This document shows positions 1-5,767 of a stretch of 8,352 bases of DNA, piece by piece. The stretch lies in NCBI GenBank assembly GCA_903885525.1, contig CAISJA010000230.1, positions 1 to 8,352 on the forward strand, read 5' to 3'. This DNA is from an uncultured Opitutaceae bacterium. Lineage in GTDB: Bacteria > Verrucomicrobiota > Verrucomicrobiia > Opitutales > Opitutaceae. The translations under genes and the position numbers were made by a program. Positions within the stretch are counted from its first letter, which is position 1. Each line of letters opens with the position of its first letter. The notes under the pieces are model-generated. The model had not been told where the DNA came from. It did not search any database and saw only the letters and a program-made list of their open reading frames with translations.

Positions 1-490
1 ACTGCTCCGTCGTGGCCTTCTGGACCGTGTCGTCGATGGCCAGCAAAGGGGTGCCCGCCGCCACCTGCTGCCCCTCGTGCACGAACACCGCGGTGACCGG
101 GCCGGAGACTTCCGGATAGAAATTGATGTTCGAACCGGAGGCCTGGTCGCTTTCGATGATGCCGTTGGCATAGATGGCGGTGTCGTACGGACTGCTGATC
201 GGGGCGAAGGCGGGTGGCTGGGGCTTCCGTTCAATCCCGAACAGATAGGCGGCCACCAGTCCGGCCAGCAACCCGATCACCGCCAGGCCGAAAATGATCC
301 GGTTTCGCATCTCGGGCTTTGTCCTGGCGGCGGGCGGGGGAGCGAGGGGAGCTTCGTTCGCCGGGGCGTCGGGCCGGGCCGGTACGGAAGGGGAAACGAC
401 CGGTGGCGGCCCGACGGATTGGGCCGCGGGAAGAGGGCCGCCGGGGGCGGGTGTTGTCGGGCCGGAGGGCCGGGTGTCGCTGGGGTTCAT
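1..490 (-). CDS. HlyD/MacA-like membrane-fusion (periplasmic adaptor) protein, N-terminal part, cut by window edge
   Basis: Adaptor subunit expected to bridge an inner-membrane ABC transporter to the outer membrane. Only the first 163 residues are present. Seen: a Pro/Ala-rich cytoplasmic segment (residues 1-60), a single membrane anchor at about 64-84 (IIFGLAVIGLLAGLVAAYLF), then a periplasmic part that includes a biotinyl-lipoyl half-domain at about 125-152 (YPEVSGPVTAVFVHEGQQVA, then GTPLLAID), typical of HlyD, MacA and DevB proteins. The start at 490 overlaps the stop of the ABC ATPase gene as TGATG and is preceded by AAGGAG four bases upstream, so this start is well supported although M61 (310) would give a more usual N-terminus. 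The coiled-coil hairpin and beta-barrel parts lie outside the window. The coupling to an ABC ATPase points to a MacAB- or DevBCA-type exporter; the substrate cannot be inferred. Confidence 0.9.
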   Translation of the reverse strand, partial: MNPSDTRPSGPTTPAPGGPLPAAQSVGPPPVVSPSVPARPDAPANEAPLAPPPAARTKPEMRNRIIFGLAVIGLLAGLVAAYLFGIERKPQPPAFAPISSPYDTAIYANGIIESDQASGSNINFYPEVSGPVTAVFVHEGQQVAAGTPLLAIDDTVQKATTEQ

Positions 491-1205
491 CAGGCTCCTT
501 GGTTGGTGGCGGTCATGCGGCCGTCCTCCATCTGCAGAATCCTGTCGGCATACTCGTTGATGCGGGCGTCATGGGTGACGATCAGGATGCAGCGGTGGGC
601 GTTGAGGATTTTCTCCTTCACGAAAGCGATGATCATCCGGCCGGTATCGCCGTTGAGCGAGGCGGTCGGCTCGTCGAGGATCAGAATCTCCGGGCGGCTG
701 ACGATTGCCCGGGCAATGGCCACGCGCTGCTGCTCGCCGCCGGAAAGCTTCACCGGCAGGATGTCACCCGTCCCTGGAGGCCGACGATGGAGAGGCACTG
801 GTTGGCTTCGGCAATGGCCTCATTCCAGTTGCGCTCCTTCAGGATCAGCGGAATGGCGACATTCTCGGCCGTCGTGAGGCGCGGAAAGAGATGGTAGTCT
901 TGGAAGACAAATCCGACCGTATTCAGCCGGAAATCGGCCAACTGGTCGTTGGACAGCGTCCAGAGATCGGCTCCCTTGACCACGACCTTGCCGCGGTCAG
1001 GCCGCAGAATGCCGGAAATCAAGCTGAGCAGAGTGGTCTTGCCGCTGCCAGAAGGGCCGACGATGAAGAGCATCTCGCCGAAGTAGGCGGTCATCTCGAC
1101 ACCGTTGACGGCGGTCATCCTGGCCTCCCCTTCGCCGAAATATTTAGTCAGGCCGGTGGCCACGACCGCCGGTTTTTTGGGGAAAGTCTCAGAGTCGGGG
1201 CTCAT
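490..1205 (-). CDS. ABC transporter ATP-binding protein (MacB/LolD/DevA type), interrupted by an apparent one-base frameshift
   Basis: ATPase subunit that would power the exporter whose adaptor is encoded next. If one base is restored near 767-769 the product is 238 residues, the usual size for LolD/DevA ATPases. Motifs in the repaired numbering: Walker A GPSGSGKTT (50-58), Q-loop Q102 in FQDYHLFP, signature LSGGEQQR (154-161), Walker B ILILDEP (174-180) with catalytic E179, D-loop SLN (183-185, where SLD is usual), and switch His H212 in VTHD. As sequenced, the first frame (1205 down to 750) stops after the Q-loop region. The signature, Walker B and H-loop lie in a second frame (about 770 down to 490), so neither fragment could hydrolyse ATP. 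Start chosen at MSPDSETF (1205); longer in-frame starts run into the upstream lipoprotein gene and look non-coding. No Shine-Dalgarno sequence is visible before 1205. The gene lies 43 nt after the small lipoprotein gene and overlaps the adaptor gene by one base. No permease domain is present. Confidence 0.88.
495..500 (-). promoter_or_regulatory. Shine-Dalgarno sequence of the membrane-fusion gene
   Basis: On the minus strand AAGGAG lies four bases before the ATG at 490, inside the last codons of the ATPase gene. It is the best Shine-Dalgarno match I noticed in the window and fixes the start of the adaptor gene, including its long Pro-rich N-terminus. Confidence 0.7.
766..772 (-). other. Frameshift site in the ABC ATPase gene
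   Basis: Minus-strand reading is CAG GGA CGG GTG ACA, which gives QGRVTSCR and then a stop. Adding one base after CGG gives QGR-GDILPVKLSGGEQQR, the expected run from the helical domain into the signature motif. The shift falls at the run of three C (767-769 on the plus strand). It could be a sequencing indel, a true mutation, or a -1 slip; I see no classical X XXY YYZ heptamer. Confidence 0.8.
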
Positions 1206-1248
1206 GTTGGTGGCGAAGGATGACGTCGGGTTGTCCGGCGGCTGGCGT

Positions 1249-1479
1249 TCACCACCGGTAGCGGGGCGGGTGCAGATAGATGCCGATGTCGGCCTCGCCG
1301 CGGGAGCCGCCGGGCCAGCCGTGATCGTCGATCCAGGCGTCGTCGCGGAACCACGGGTCGCGCTGCGGACCATAGTAGACCCCATCGTCGACGTAAGGCC
1401 CGGAAAGACAGCCGCCCAAGCCGAAGGGCAGGCAGGCCAGGGTGAAGGCGAGCCGGAGGGATTTGGAGGAGGGTTTCAT
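1249..1479 (-). CDS. Small aromatic-rich lipoprotein, function unknown
   Basis: A 76-residue predicted lipoprotein that I do not assign to a family. Residues 1-23 form a signal peptide (basic start with K2, K6 and R9, then a hydrophobic core) ending in lipobox LGGC with C24 as the lipidated residue. The mature part of about 53 residues is rich in Trp, Tyr, Asp and Gly (for example YVDDGVYYGP and DPWFRDDAWIDDHGWPGG) and ends in YLHPPRYRW. The residue after C24 is Leu, so the canonical inner-membrane retention Asp(+2) is absent and outer-membrane sorting would be expected if Lol rules apply. The start overlaps the stop of the VOC gene as ATGA, which argues for a real, translationally coupled gene despite the small size and lack of a Shine-Dalgarno sequence. 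It lies 43 nt ahead of the ABC ATPase. Confidence 0.72.
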   Translation of the reverse strand: MKPSSKSLRLAFTLACLPFGLGGCLSGPYVDDGVYYGPQRDPWFRDDAWIDDHGWPGGSRGEADIGIYLHPPRYRW

Positions 1480-2375
1480 GGGCGGTTGGCGGGGTTGGCT
1501 TGGTCGACATACTCAATCAGGCCGACGGTGCCGCCGGTGGAATCGGAGATGAGGGCGAAGCGGCTGCCGTAGGCCGCCGGGCGGGCGGCGACGAGGATGG
1601 TGCCGCCCAGGTCGATCACGCGGGCAAGGGTCTCCTCGATGTGGGCGACGCGGACGACGCCCAGCCAGCCGGGTTTGGCATCGGCGCGCGCCGGGATCGG
1701 GGCGATGCCGGCGCGGGGCCGGCCGCCGCTGGAGAGCAGAATGTCATCCGTTCTTTCCGTGCGCTGATCGGGGGCGGCGTCATAGGCGAGGGCTTCGTGA
1801 CAAAAGACGGAGGCCGCCGCCGGCTGCCGGGCATAGAGCTCAAACCAGTTCCAATCGCCCGGGGCGGGCTCGGTGTCCGGCGCATCCCCCGAAGAGGATT
1901 GCAACAGCCCGAGCGGGGCACCCTCCGGATCGGTGATGATGGCCTGGGAGCCGCGCTGCGGGAAATCGCGGGCTTCGGCCCGCACCTGACCACCGGCCTT
2001 CCGCACGAGTTGCAGGGTCGCGGGCAGATCCGCCACCGCGAGATAGCCGATCCAGCGGGATGGACGCGCGCGGGTGACGTTGGCACGCGGTGCCAGGCCG
2101 GCCACCGGGTGGCTGCCATTGCTGAACACCGTGTAAGCTTTGCCATTCTGGCTGATCTGGCTGGCGGTCCAGCCGAACAGACCGCAGTAGAATCGGGTCG
2201 CGCGGGCGGGATCGGTGGTGAACAGGTCGGCCCAGACAAACTTGCCGGGACGGTGCTCCCCAGTGGCAGGACTGTTCAGCGGTTGAAACGTGGCGGCCGG
2301 GACAGTGGCGGGCAGCGCGGTGGCAGGGAGGGCCAAAACCAGCCAAAGGGCCGGCAGGCAGAAGCGGGAATTCAT
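1476..2375 (-). CDS. Exported two-domain VOC-family (glyoxalase/bleomycin-resistance fold) protein
   Basis: 299 residues with an N-terminal signal peptide (1 to about 20 or 28, hydrophobic ALWLVLALPATA) and two tandem VOC modules. Module 1 spans about 44-160: it opens GKFVWADLFTTDPARATRFY, followed by LFGW, and closes with the D-x-E-G-x-P-L-G-L-L strand pattern (ITDPEGAPLGLL, 147-158). Module 2 spans about 172-290: it opens DWNWFELYARQP and closes ISDSTGGTVGLIEYV. This layout resembles CFP-30B/CFP-32-type glyoxalase-like proteins. VOC enzymes use a metal held by His/Glu/Gln on the first and last strands; those positions look poorly conserved, with no His in either opening strand and E288 the only clear candidate, so catalytic activity is uncertain. 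Most relatives are cytoplasmic, so the signal peptide is notable. The start at 2375 has no Shine-Dalgarno sequence. It lies 117 nt downstream of DUF2950, and its stop overlaps the lipoprotein start (ATGA). Family assignment is firm; reaction unknown. Confidence 0.88.
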   Translation of the reverse strand: MNSRFCLPALWLVLALPATALPATVPAATFQPLNSPATGEHRPGKFVWADLFTTDPARATRFYCGLFGWTASQISQNGKAYTVFSNGSHPVAGLAPRANVTRARPSRWIGYLAVADLPATLQLVRKAGGQVRAEARDFPQRGSQAIITDPEGAPLGLLQSSSGDAPDTEPAPGDWNWFELYARQPAAASVFCHEALAYDAAPDQRTERTDDILLSSGGRPRAGIAPIPARADAKPGWLGVVRVAHIEETLARVIDLGGTILVAARPAAYGSRFALISDSTGGTVGLIEYVDQANPANRP

Positions 2376-2492
2376 GGTAGTGGAAGAGTGAACGGTCGGG
2401 AAGGAGGGAGGCTGGCGGCGCGGTTGGCGCGCCGCGGAGAAAGGTGAGGAGAACAGGTCGGGGGCGCGCGAGCGCGGCGCACTGTCAGCCGT
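2376..2492 (-). other. Intergenic gap with a GC-rich 8-bp hairpin
   Basis: This 117-nt gap separates the DUF2950 stop from the VOC start. It contains an 8-bp inverted repeat, GCGGCGCG (2415-2422) and CGCGCCGC (2428-2435), with a 5-nt loop. No T tract follows on the minus strand; the sequence after it is pyrimidine-rich (CAGCCTCCCTCCTTCCC). It might be an attenuating or RNA-stabilising stem in an operon rather than a full terminator. No convincing promoter is visible. Confidence 0.4.
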
Positions 2493-3454
2493 TCAGGGCG
2501 ACGTCACTTCCTTCCAGTTCTGGTCGGGATCAAATTCGGTCAGCGCGGCGGCAAGGGTGGCGCTGTCAGCACCGAGGTTGCGCTCATAGACCTTGCCCCA
2601 CTGGTTGACGATGAAGGTCATGATGCCCGATTCCCCCCAATGGGCCGGGTATGCCACGAGGGCAAAGCCGGCGAGGAGGCGGCCGTGGATGAGGTAGTCG
2701 TAGGCTCCACCCGGCGCCGCGGCACCCTGGGCGGTCAGGATTTTGAAACGGTAGCCGTGGAAAGGCTGCGGTTCTCCCGCCGCGGTTTTGCCGCCATAGC
2801 CTTCCGCGTGCACTTCCGCCAGGAACGGGCCGAAAGGACTGGGTTCCTCGTCCGCAGCGGCTGGCCAGTAGAGGCCGTCCTTTCTGCCTGGTGTGCTTTT
2901 CATTTTCTGGGCGAATTGGAGCACGCCCTCCCCGGTGCGATCCTCGCTGGCGTATTCGCACTGCGCCGCCAGGTAGGTGCGGCATACCCCGAGTGCCGTC
3001 AGTTCGTCTTCGCCGATGCGCCGGTTGACGATCTCCTCCTTGCCGGCGACAGCGTCAAAGCACCACCCATCACTCCGCTTCACGAGGGGGATGGGAAATG
3101 GCCAGTTCTGGTTGCCCAGGTTCAGCACATACTGCTGGTCGGTTTTCTCCACGAGCTGGGAATATTGCCTGATCAGCTTGGCAAACGCGGCGAACTCGAT
3201 GGCGTCCTGCTTGGGGTCGCCGGAGAGGAGGTCCTTCACCTCGGGGCCGAAAATGGCGTCGACGGCGGCGTGATCCCCGGCCTGGGTCGCGGCGACCAGG
3301 GCCTTGACGGCATCTGCGGGCGAGGCGAAGGCGCGGGCGGCACGGGGGGGGGCGGCCGGGTGGCGGCCACCGGCGGGGTCGAGGCGCAGGCGATCAGGGC
3401 GAGGCTGGCGCTCAACATCGCGGCGGGGTGAAATATTTTCAGGAAAGTTGTCAT
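2493..3454 (-). CDS. DUF2950 family lipoprotein, interrupted by a frameshift in a nine-C run
   Basis: If one base is restored in the C run at 3344-3352 the product is 320 residues, near the usual DUF2950 length. The N-terminal part (from ATG 3454) reads MTTFLKIFHP with a hydrophobic core and lipobox LIAC (C23), then a short Ala/Thr/Pro linker (24-37). After the run the frame resumes as RAARAFASPADAVKALVAAT, then AIFGPEVKDLLSGDP, the characteristic DUF2950 opening. The rest contains other family features: LGNQNWPFPIPLVK, GWCFDAVAGKEEIVNRRIG, PFHGYRFKILTAQG and the closing VNQWGKVYERNLG. As sequenced, the ATG frame is thrown into a Pro-rich tail that stops at about 3236, while the main domain is open only from a GTG at 3239. 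The start lies 22 nt after the DUF3300 stop. DUF2950 and DUF3300 genes are known neighbours in many Gram-negative genomes; the function of both is unknown. No Shine-Dalgarno sequence is visible (ATTTCCGCC before ATG). Confidence 0.88.
3344..3352 (-). repeat. Nine-C homopolymer (coding strand) at the DUF2950 frameshift
   Basis: Plus strand shows nine consecutive G; the coding strand reads CCG CCC CCC CCC GTG. Seven or ten C would join the signal peptide to the DUF2950 domain in frame (…PPPP-RAARAFASPADAV). Nine does not. It lies in a Pro linker just after the lipidation site, where length changes of whole codons would be tolerated. Confidence 0.85.
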
Positions 3455-3476
3455 GGCGGAAATGTTGTGTGACGGA

Positions 3477-4544
3477 TCAATGCTGCTTCCGATTCTCGCC
3501 GCGCTCGGAGTTTCGGGCGGGAGCCGATTGATGCGGGGCGGCCTGGGCCCGGACCGGAGCCGAGCGGCTCCGCTGGCCGCGATCGCTGTAGTCGCGGGTC
3601 TGGGTCCCGCGATTGTAACCGTTGAGCAGCCGGGTGGCGGGAGCCGGGCTGGAGGGCCGGGGCGCGTCCATCGTCCGGCCGCGGAAGTCCGGCCGGGAAG
3701 GCGGGCGCGAAACCATGGGCCGGGGTGAGTCACCCCTCTGCGGGAGCGGCCCATGATACCCTTCCCTAGGCCGGGTGAACGGCAGCCGGCCTTCGGGGTG
3801 ATAGAAATTGCGCACCAGATCGCGGGTGCGGTGCGGATCGGGCTGCCAGTTGCGCCAGTGACGGTCTCCACCGCCCGGCTGACGCCATTCGCGCCGGTAG
3901 GCCCAGCCGCCGCTCCAAGGGCCGACCCAGATGCCGAAATTGTCCCAGTCGGGCTGGTAGCCGAGCCAGACGCCGGCCGGGAAACCGATCCCAAAGGAGA
4001 TCAGGGGGCCGGCATAGCCAACCGGGGTTTCATAGACAAGGGCCGGGTCGTACTCGGGCACGTAGATCACGTTGGTTTGGGCGGGGACAATCCGGATGCT
4101 GTCCCCGGCCATGGCCACCACCTGCTGAGGGGTGTCGACCAGCGTGCCGGCCGCCCGGGCCTGGGCGCGGAGCTGCTGCACAGATTTCATGACATCGGCG
4201 GGTTGGCGGGCGAACGCCGCGCCGAGGGACTGCGTCCAGTCGGCGTTTTCATTCATCCACTTTACGATCTCGGGGTAATGGGCCAGCGCCTTGACGCTTG
4301 GGTCCCAAGGCTGGGCCTCGATATCGTCGGGCGAGCCGTTGCCCGCCAGATAGCTTGCCGCCAAGGTGAGGTCGGCGGGCACCGTGGAGGCCGGCAGAAT
4401 GAGGGCGAGCAACGGATCGGGGTAGAGCGCAACCGGACCGAGCATCTGATCCAGTTGTTCGGCGGAATAGGCGGAGTCCGCGGTTTGGGCCCGGCCGCAA
4501 AGGGCAAGGCAACCGGCGAAGAGGAGGAACAAGGCGGTTTTCAT
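3477..4544 (-). CDS. DUF3300 family exported protein
   Basis: 355 residues, intact. Residues 1-19 form a signal peptide (TALFLLFAGCLALCGRA), probably cleaved near A19. The conserved DUF3300 domain spans about 28-190: AEQLDQMLGPVALYPDPLLA (28-47), then LILPASTVP; AQPWDPSVKALAHYPEIVKW (77-96), then MNENADWTQSLG; QQVVAM, IVPAQTNVIYVPEYDPALVY. This is followed by a Gly/Trp/Tyr-rich stretch (175-235: GIGFPAGVWLGY, GIWVGPWSGGWAYRREW), usual for the family, and a long basic, Pro/Arg/Ser-rich, probably disordered tail (about 236-355). Biochemical role is unknown; the protein should act outside the inner membrane. It is the first gene of the left block, preceded by a gap of about 255 nt, and is followed after 22 nt by its frequent genomic partner DUF2950. 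No Shine-Dalgarno sequence is visible; the leader ends TTCTTCTCCGCC before ATG. Confidence 0.92.
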   Translation of the reverse strand: MKTALFLLFAGCLALCGRAQTADSAYSAEQLDQMLGPVALYPDPLLALILPASTVPADLTLAASYLAGNGSPDDIEAQPWDPSVKALAHYPEIVKWMNENADWTQSLGAAFARQPADVMKSVQQLRAQARAAGTLVDTPQQVVAMAGDSIRIVPAQTNVIYVPEYDPALVYETPVGYAGPLISFGIGFPAGVWLGYQPDWDNFGIWVGPWSGGWAYRREWRQPGGGDRHWRNWQPDPHRTRDLVRNFYHPEGRLPFTRPREGYHGPLPQRGDSPRPMVSRPPSRPDFRGRTMDAPRPSSPAPATRLLNGYNRGTQTRDYSDRGQRSRSAPVRAQAAPHQSAPARNSERGENRKQH

Positions 4545-4799
4545 GGCGGAGAAGAATAGACAGGCGAGCGGACCCGACCGCTCACCGGTAAGATAATATG
4601 CCGCCCGGAATGAGCGTATGGGGTGTTACCCGCGAATCCGTCTCAGCTCCACCAGTCCTCGTAAAAGCGGCAGGCGTTCTCCTGCTGTTCCCAGCGTGGA
4701 CTGACCGAAGTTGCCCCCGAATACGGCGACAGGACTCAATGACCGGCCGATCACCTCGTAGCGTTCGTGGCGCGAGGTCCAGTATCCCGCGAGCCCGAC
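4545..4799. other. Non-coding gap between PPK2 and DUF3300; possible promoter and weak terminator
   Basis: No gene is supported here. Reading on the minus strand from PPK2: a 5-bp stem GCAGG/CCTGC (4685-4670, 6-nt loop) followed by CGCTTTT (to 4663) could be a weak terminator. Then a TATTAT (4598-4593) could serve as a -10 box for DUF3300, but no good -35 match lies 16-18 nt upstream. A 6-bp hairpin GAGCGG/CCGCTC (4566-4583) would sit at the start of that transcript. All three are suggestions by eye. The frame after the PPK2 stop stays open for 57 codons to a TAA at 4628-4626 but has no convincing start. Confidence 0.4.
4593..4598 (-). promoter_or_regulatory. Candidate -10 element for the DUF3300-led operon
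   Basis: Minus-strand TATTAT lies 48 nt upstream of the DUF3300 ATG, in an AT-rich patch (GCATATTATCTTAC) that stands out in GC-rich surroundings. The -35 region (around CCATAC) is a poor match to a sigma-70 consensus, so this is a weak call. Confidence 0.3.
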
Positions 4800-5672
4800 C
4801 TACTCGTCGTTCAATTCTCGACGGATGGCCGCGAATTCACGGCGCCGCTTCCGGTCCAGCCGGGGGTACTGCAAAGGCAGGGCTTGCAGCGTCTCGATGA
4901 CGATGCGCGACACGATGAGCCGGGCGTTCAGCTTGTCGTCGGCCGGCACCACGTGCCAGGGGGCGGCCTCCGTGCTGGTGGCCCGCAGGCAGGCTTCGTA
5001 GGCGTGCCGGTAGTGGTTCCAGAATCTCCGTTCGGTGAGATCGGCCTGGCTGAACTTCCAGTTTTTTTCCGGTTCGTCGATGCGGGCCAAAAAACGGCGG
5101 CGCTGTTCCGGCTTGGAGAGGTGGAGGAAGAACTTGATGACCTGGGTGCCGTTGCGGTGGAGGTGCTTTTCCAGATCCACGATCGAGCGGTAGCGGCCTG
5201 ACCAGATTGTATTTTTGTCCGCCAGCCCTTCGGGCAAGCCCTGCGCCGCCAGGATTTCAGGGTGGACGCGGACGATCAGCACCTCCTCGTAATAGGACCG
5301 GTTGAAGACGCCGATCCGGCCGCGGGCCGGCAGCCGACAGGTGGAGCGCCAGAGAAAATCGTGCTCCAGCTCCTCCGCACTCGGATGCTTGAAACTATGG
5401 ACTTCGCAACCCTGCGGATTGATGCCGGTCAGGACATGGCCGATCGCGCCGTCCTTACCGGCGGCATCCATGGACTGGAAGATAAGCAGCACGGCGTGAC
5501 GGTTGGAGGCATAGAGCAGGCGCTGCAGTTCGCTCAGCTCGCCGATGTCCCGGGCGAGCAGGCGGTGATAATGTTTTTCCGACCGGTAGAGCGGTCGGCC
5601 GGCGGTCGGCCAATGCTTGAGCCGGAGGGGCTTTCGGCCGGTTACCCGGTAGTGGGCAGGATTGATTTTCAT
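4800..5672 (-). CDS. ppk2: PPK2-family polyphosphate kinase (polyphosphate:nucleotide phosphotransferase)
   Basis: 290 residues from ATG 5672, a normal length for one-domain PPK2. These cytoplasmic enzymes transfer phosphate between polyphosphate and nucleoside mono- or diphosphates, usually regenerating ADP/ATP or GTP from polyphosphate. Seen: Walker A-like SMDAAGKDGAIGHV (67-80), NPQGCEVHSFKHPSAEELEHDFLWR (85-109), Walker B region VFNRSYYEEVLIVRVHP (122-138), KFFLHLSKPEQRRR (180-193), the lid segment EKNWKFSQADLTER (202-215), and APWHVVPADDKLNAR (237-251). The pattern is closest to the TIGR03709 / class III-like group that can act on AMP as well as ADP; substrate choice is inferred only. 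An in-frame ATG at 5726 would add 18 Pro/Thr-rich residues that look non-coding, so the family-like start MKINPAHYR is preferred. It lies 97 nt after the P-type ATPase on the same strand. Confidence 0.93.
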   Translation of the reverse strand: MKINPAHYRVTGRKPLRLKHWPTAGRPLYRSEKHYHRLLARDIGELSELQRLLYASNRHAVLLIFQSMDAAGKDGAIGHVLTGINPQGCEVHSFKHPSAEELEHDFLWRSTCRLPARGRIGVFNRSYYEEVLIVRVHPEILAAQGLPEGLADKNTIWSGRYRSIVDLEKHLHRNGTQVIKFFLHLSKPEQRRRFLARIDEPEKNWKFSQADLTERRFWNHYRHAYEACLRATSTEAAPWHVVPADDKLNARLIVSRIVIETLQALPLQYPRLDRKRRREFAAIRRELNDE

Positions 5673-5767
5673 GGGGCGGGGTGGGTTGGGCCGGGTGGTG
5701 GTGGCAAGGGGGGGCAGGCCGACCATCCTAGTAGGACACGGCCAGCCGGTTCCTCTGGGGCGTTTGC

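Noticed and set aside
1500..2447. 315-codon open frame on the plus strand
   Set aside because: It lies opposite the VOC gene, is Gly/Arg/Ala-rich without a recognisable domain, and is a typical antisense shadow in GC-rich DNA.
2640..3431. 263-codon plus-strand frame opposite DUF2950
   Set aside because: It mirrors the DUF2950 coding sequence and has no domain features.
3753..4559. 268-codon plus-strand frame opposite DUF3300
   Set aside because: The minus strand here encodes clear DUF3300 motifs with a signal peptide; the plus frame shows no domain.
4598..4900. Plus-strand 100-codon frame in the PPK2/DUF3300 gap
   Set aside because: No ribosome site or domain was seen, the composition is Arg/Ser/Pro-rich, and it runs into the PPK2 3' end.
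5673..5726. Longer PPK2 start at the upstream ATG (5726)
   Set aside because: The added 18 residues are Pro/Thr/Arg-rich, unlike the family N-terminus, which begins near MKINPAHYR.
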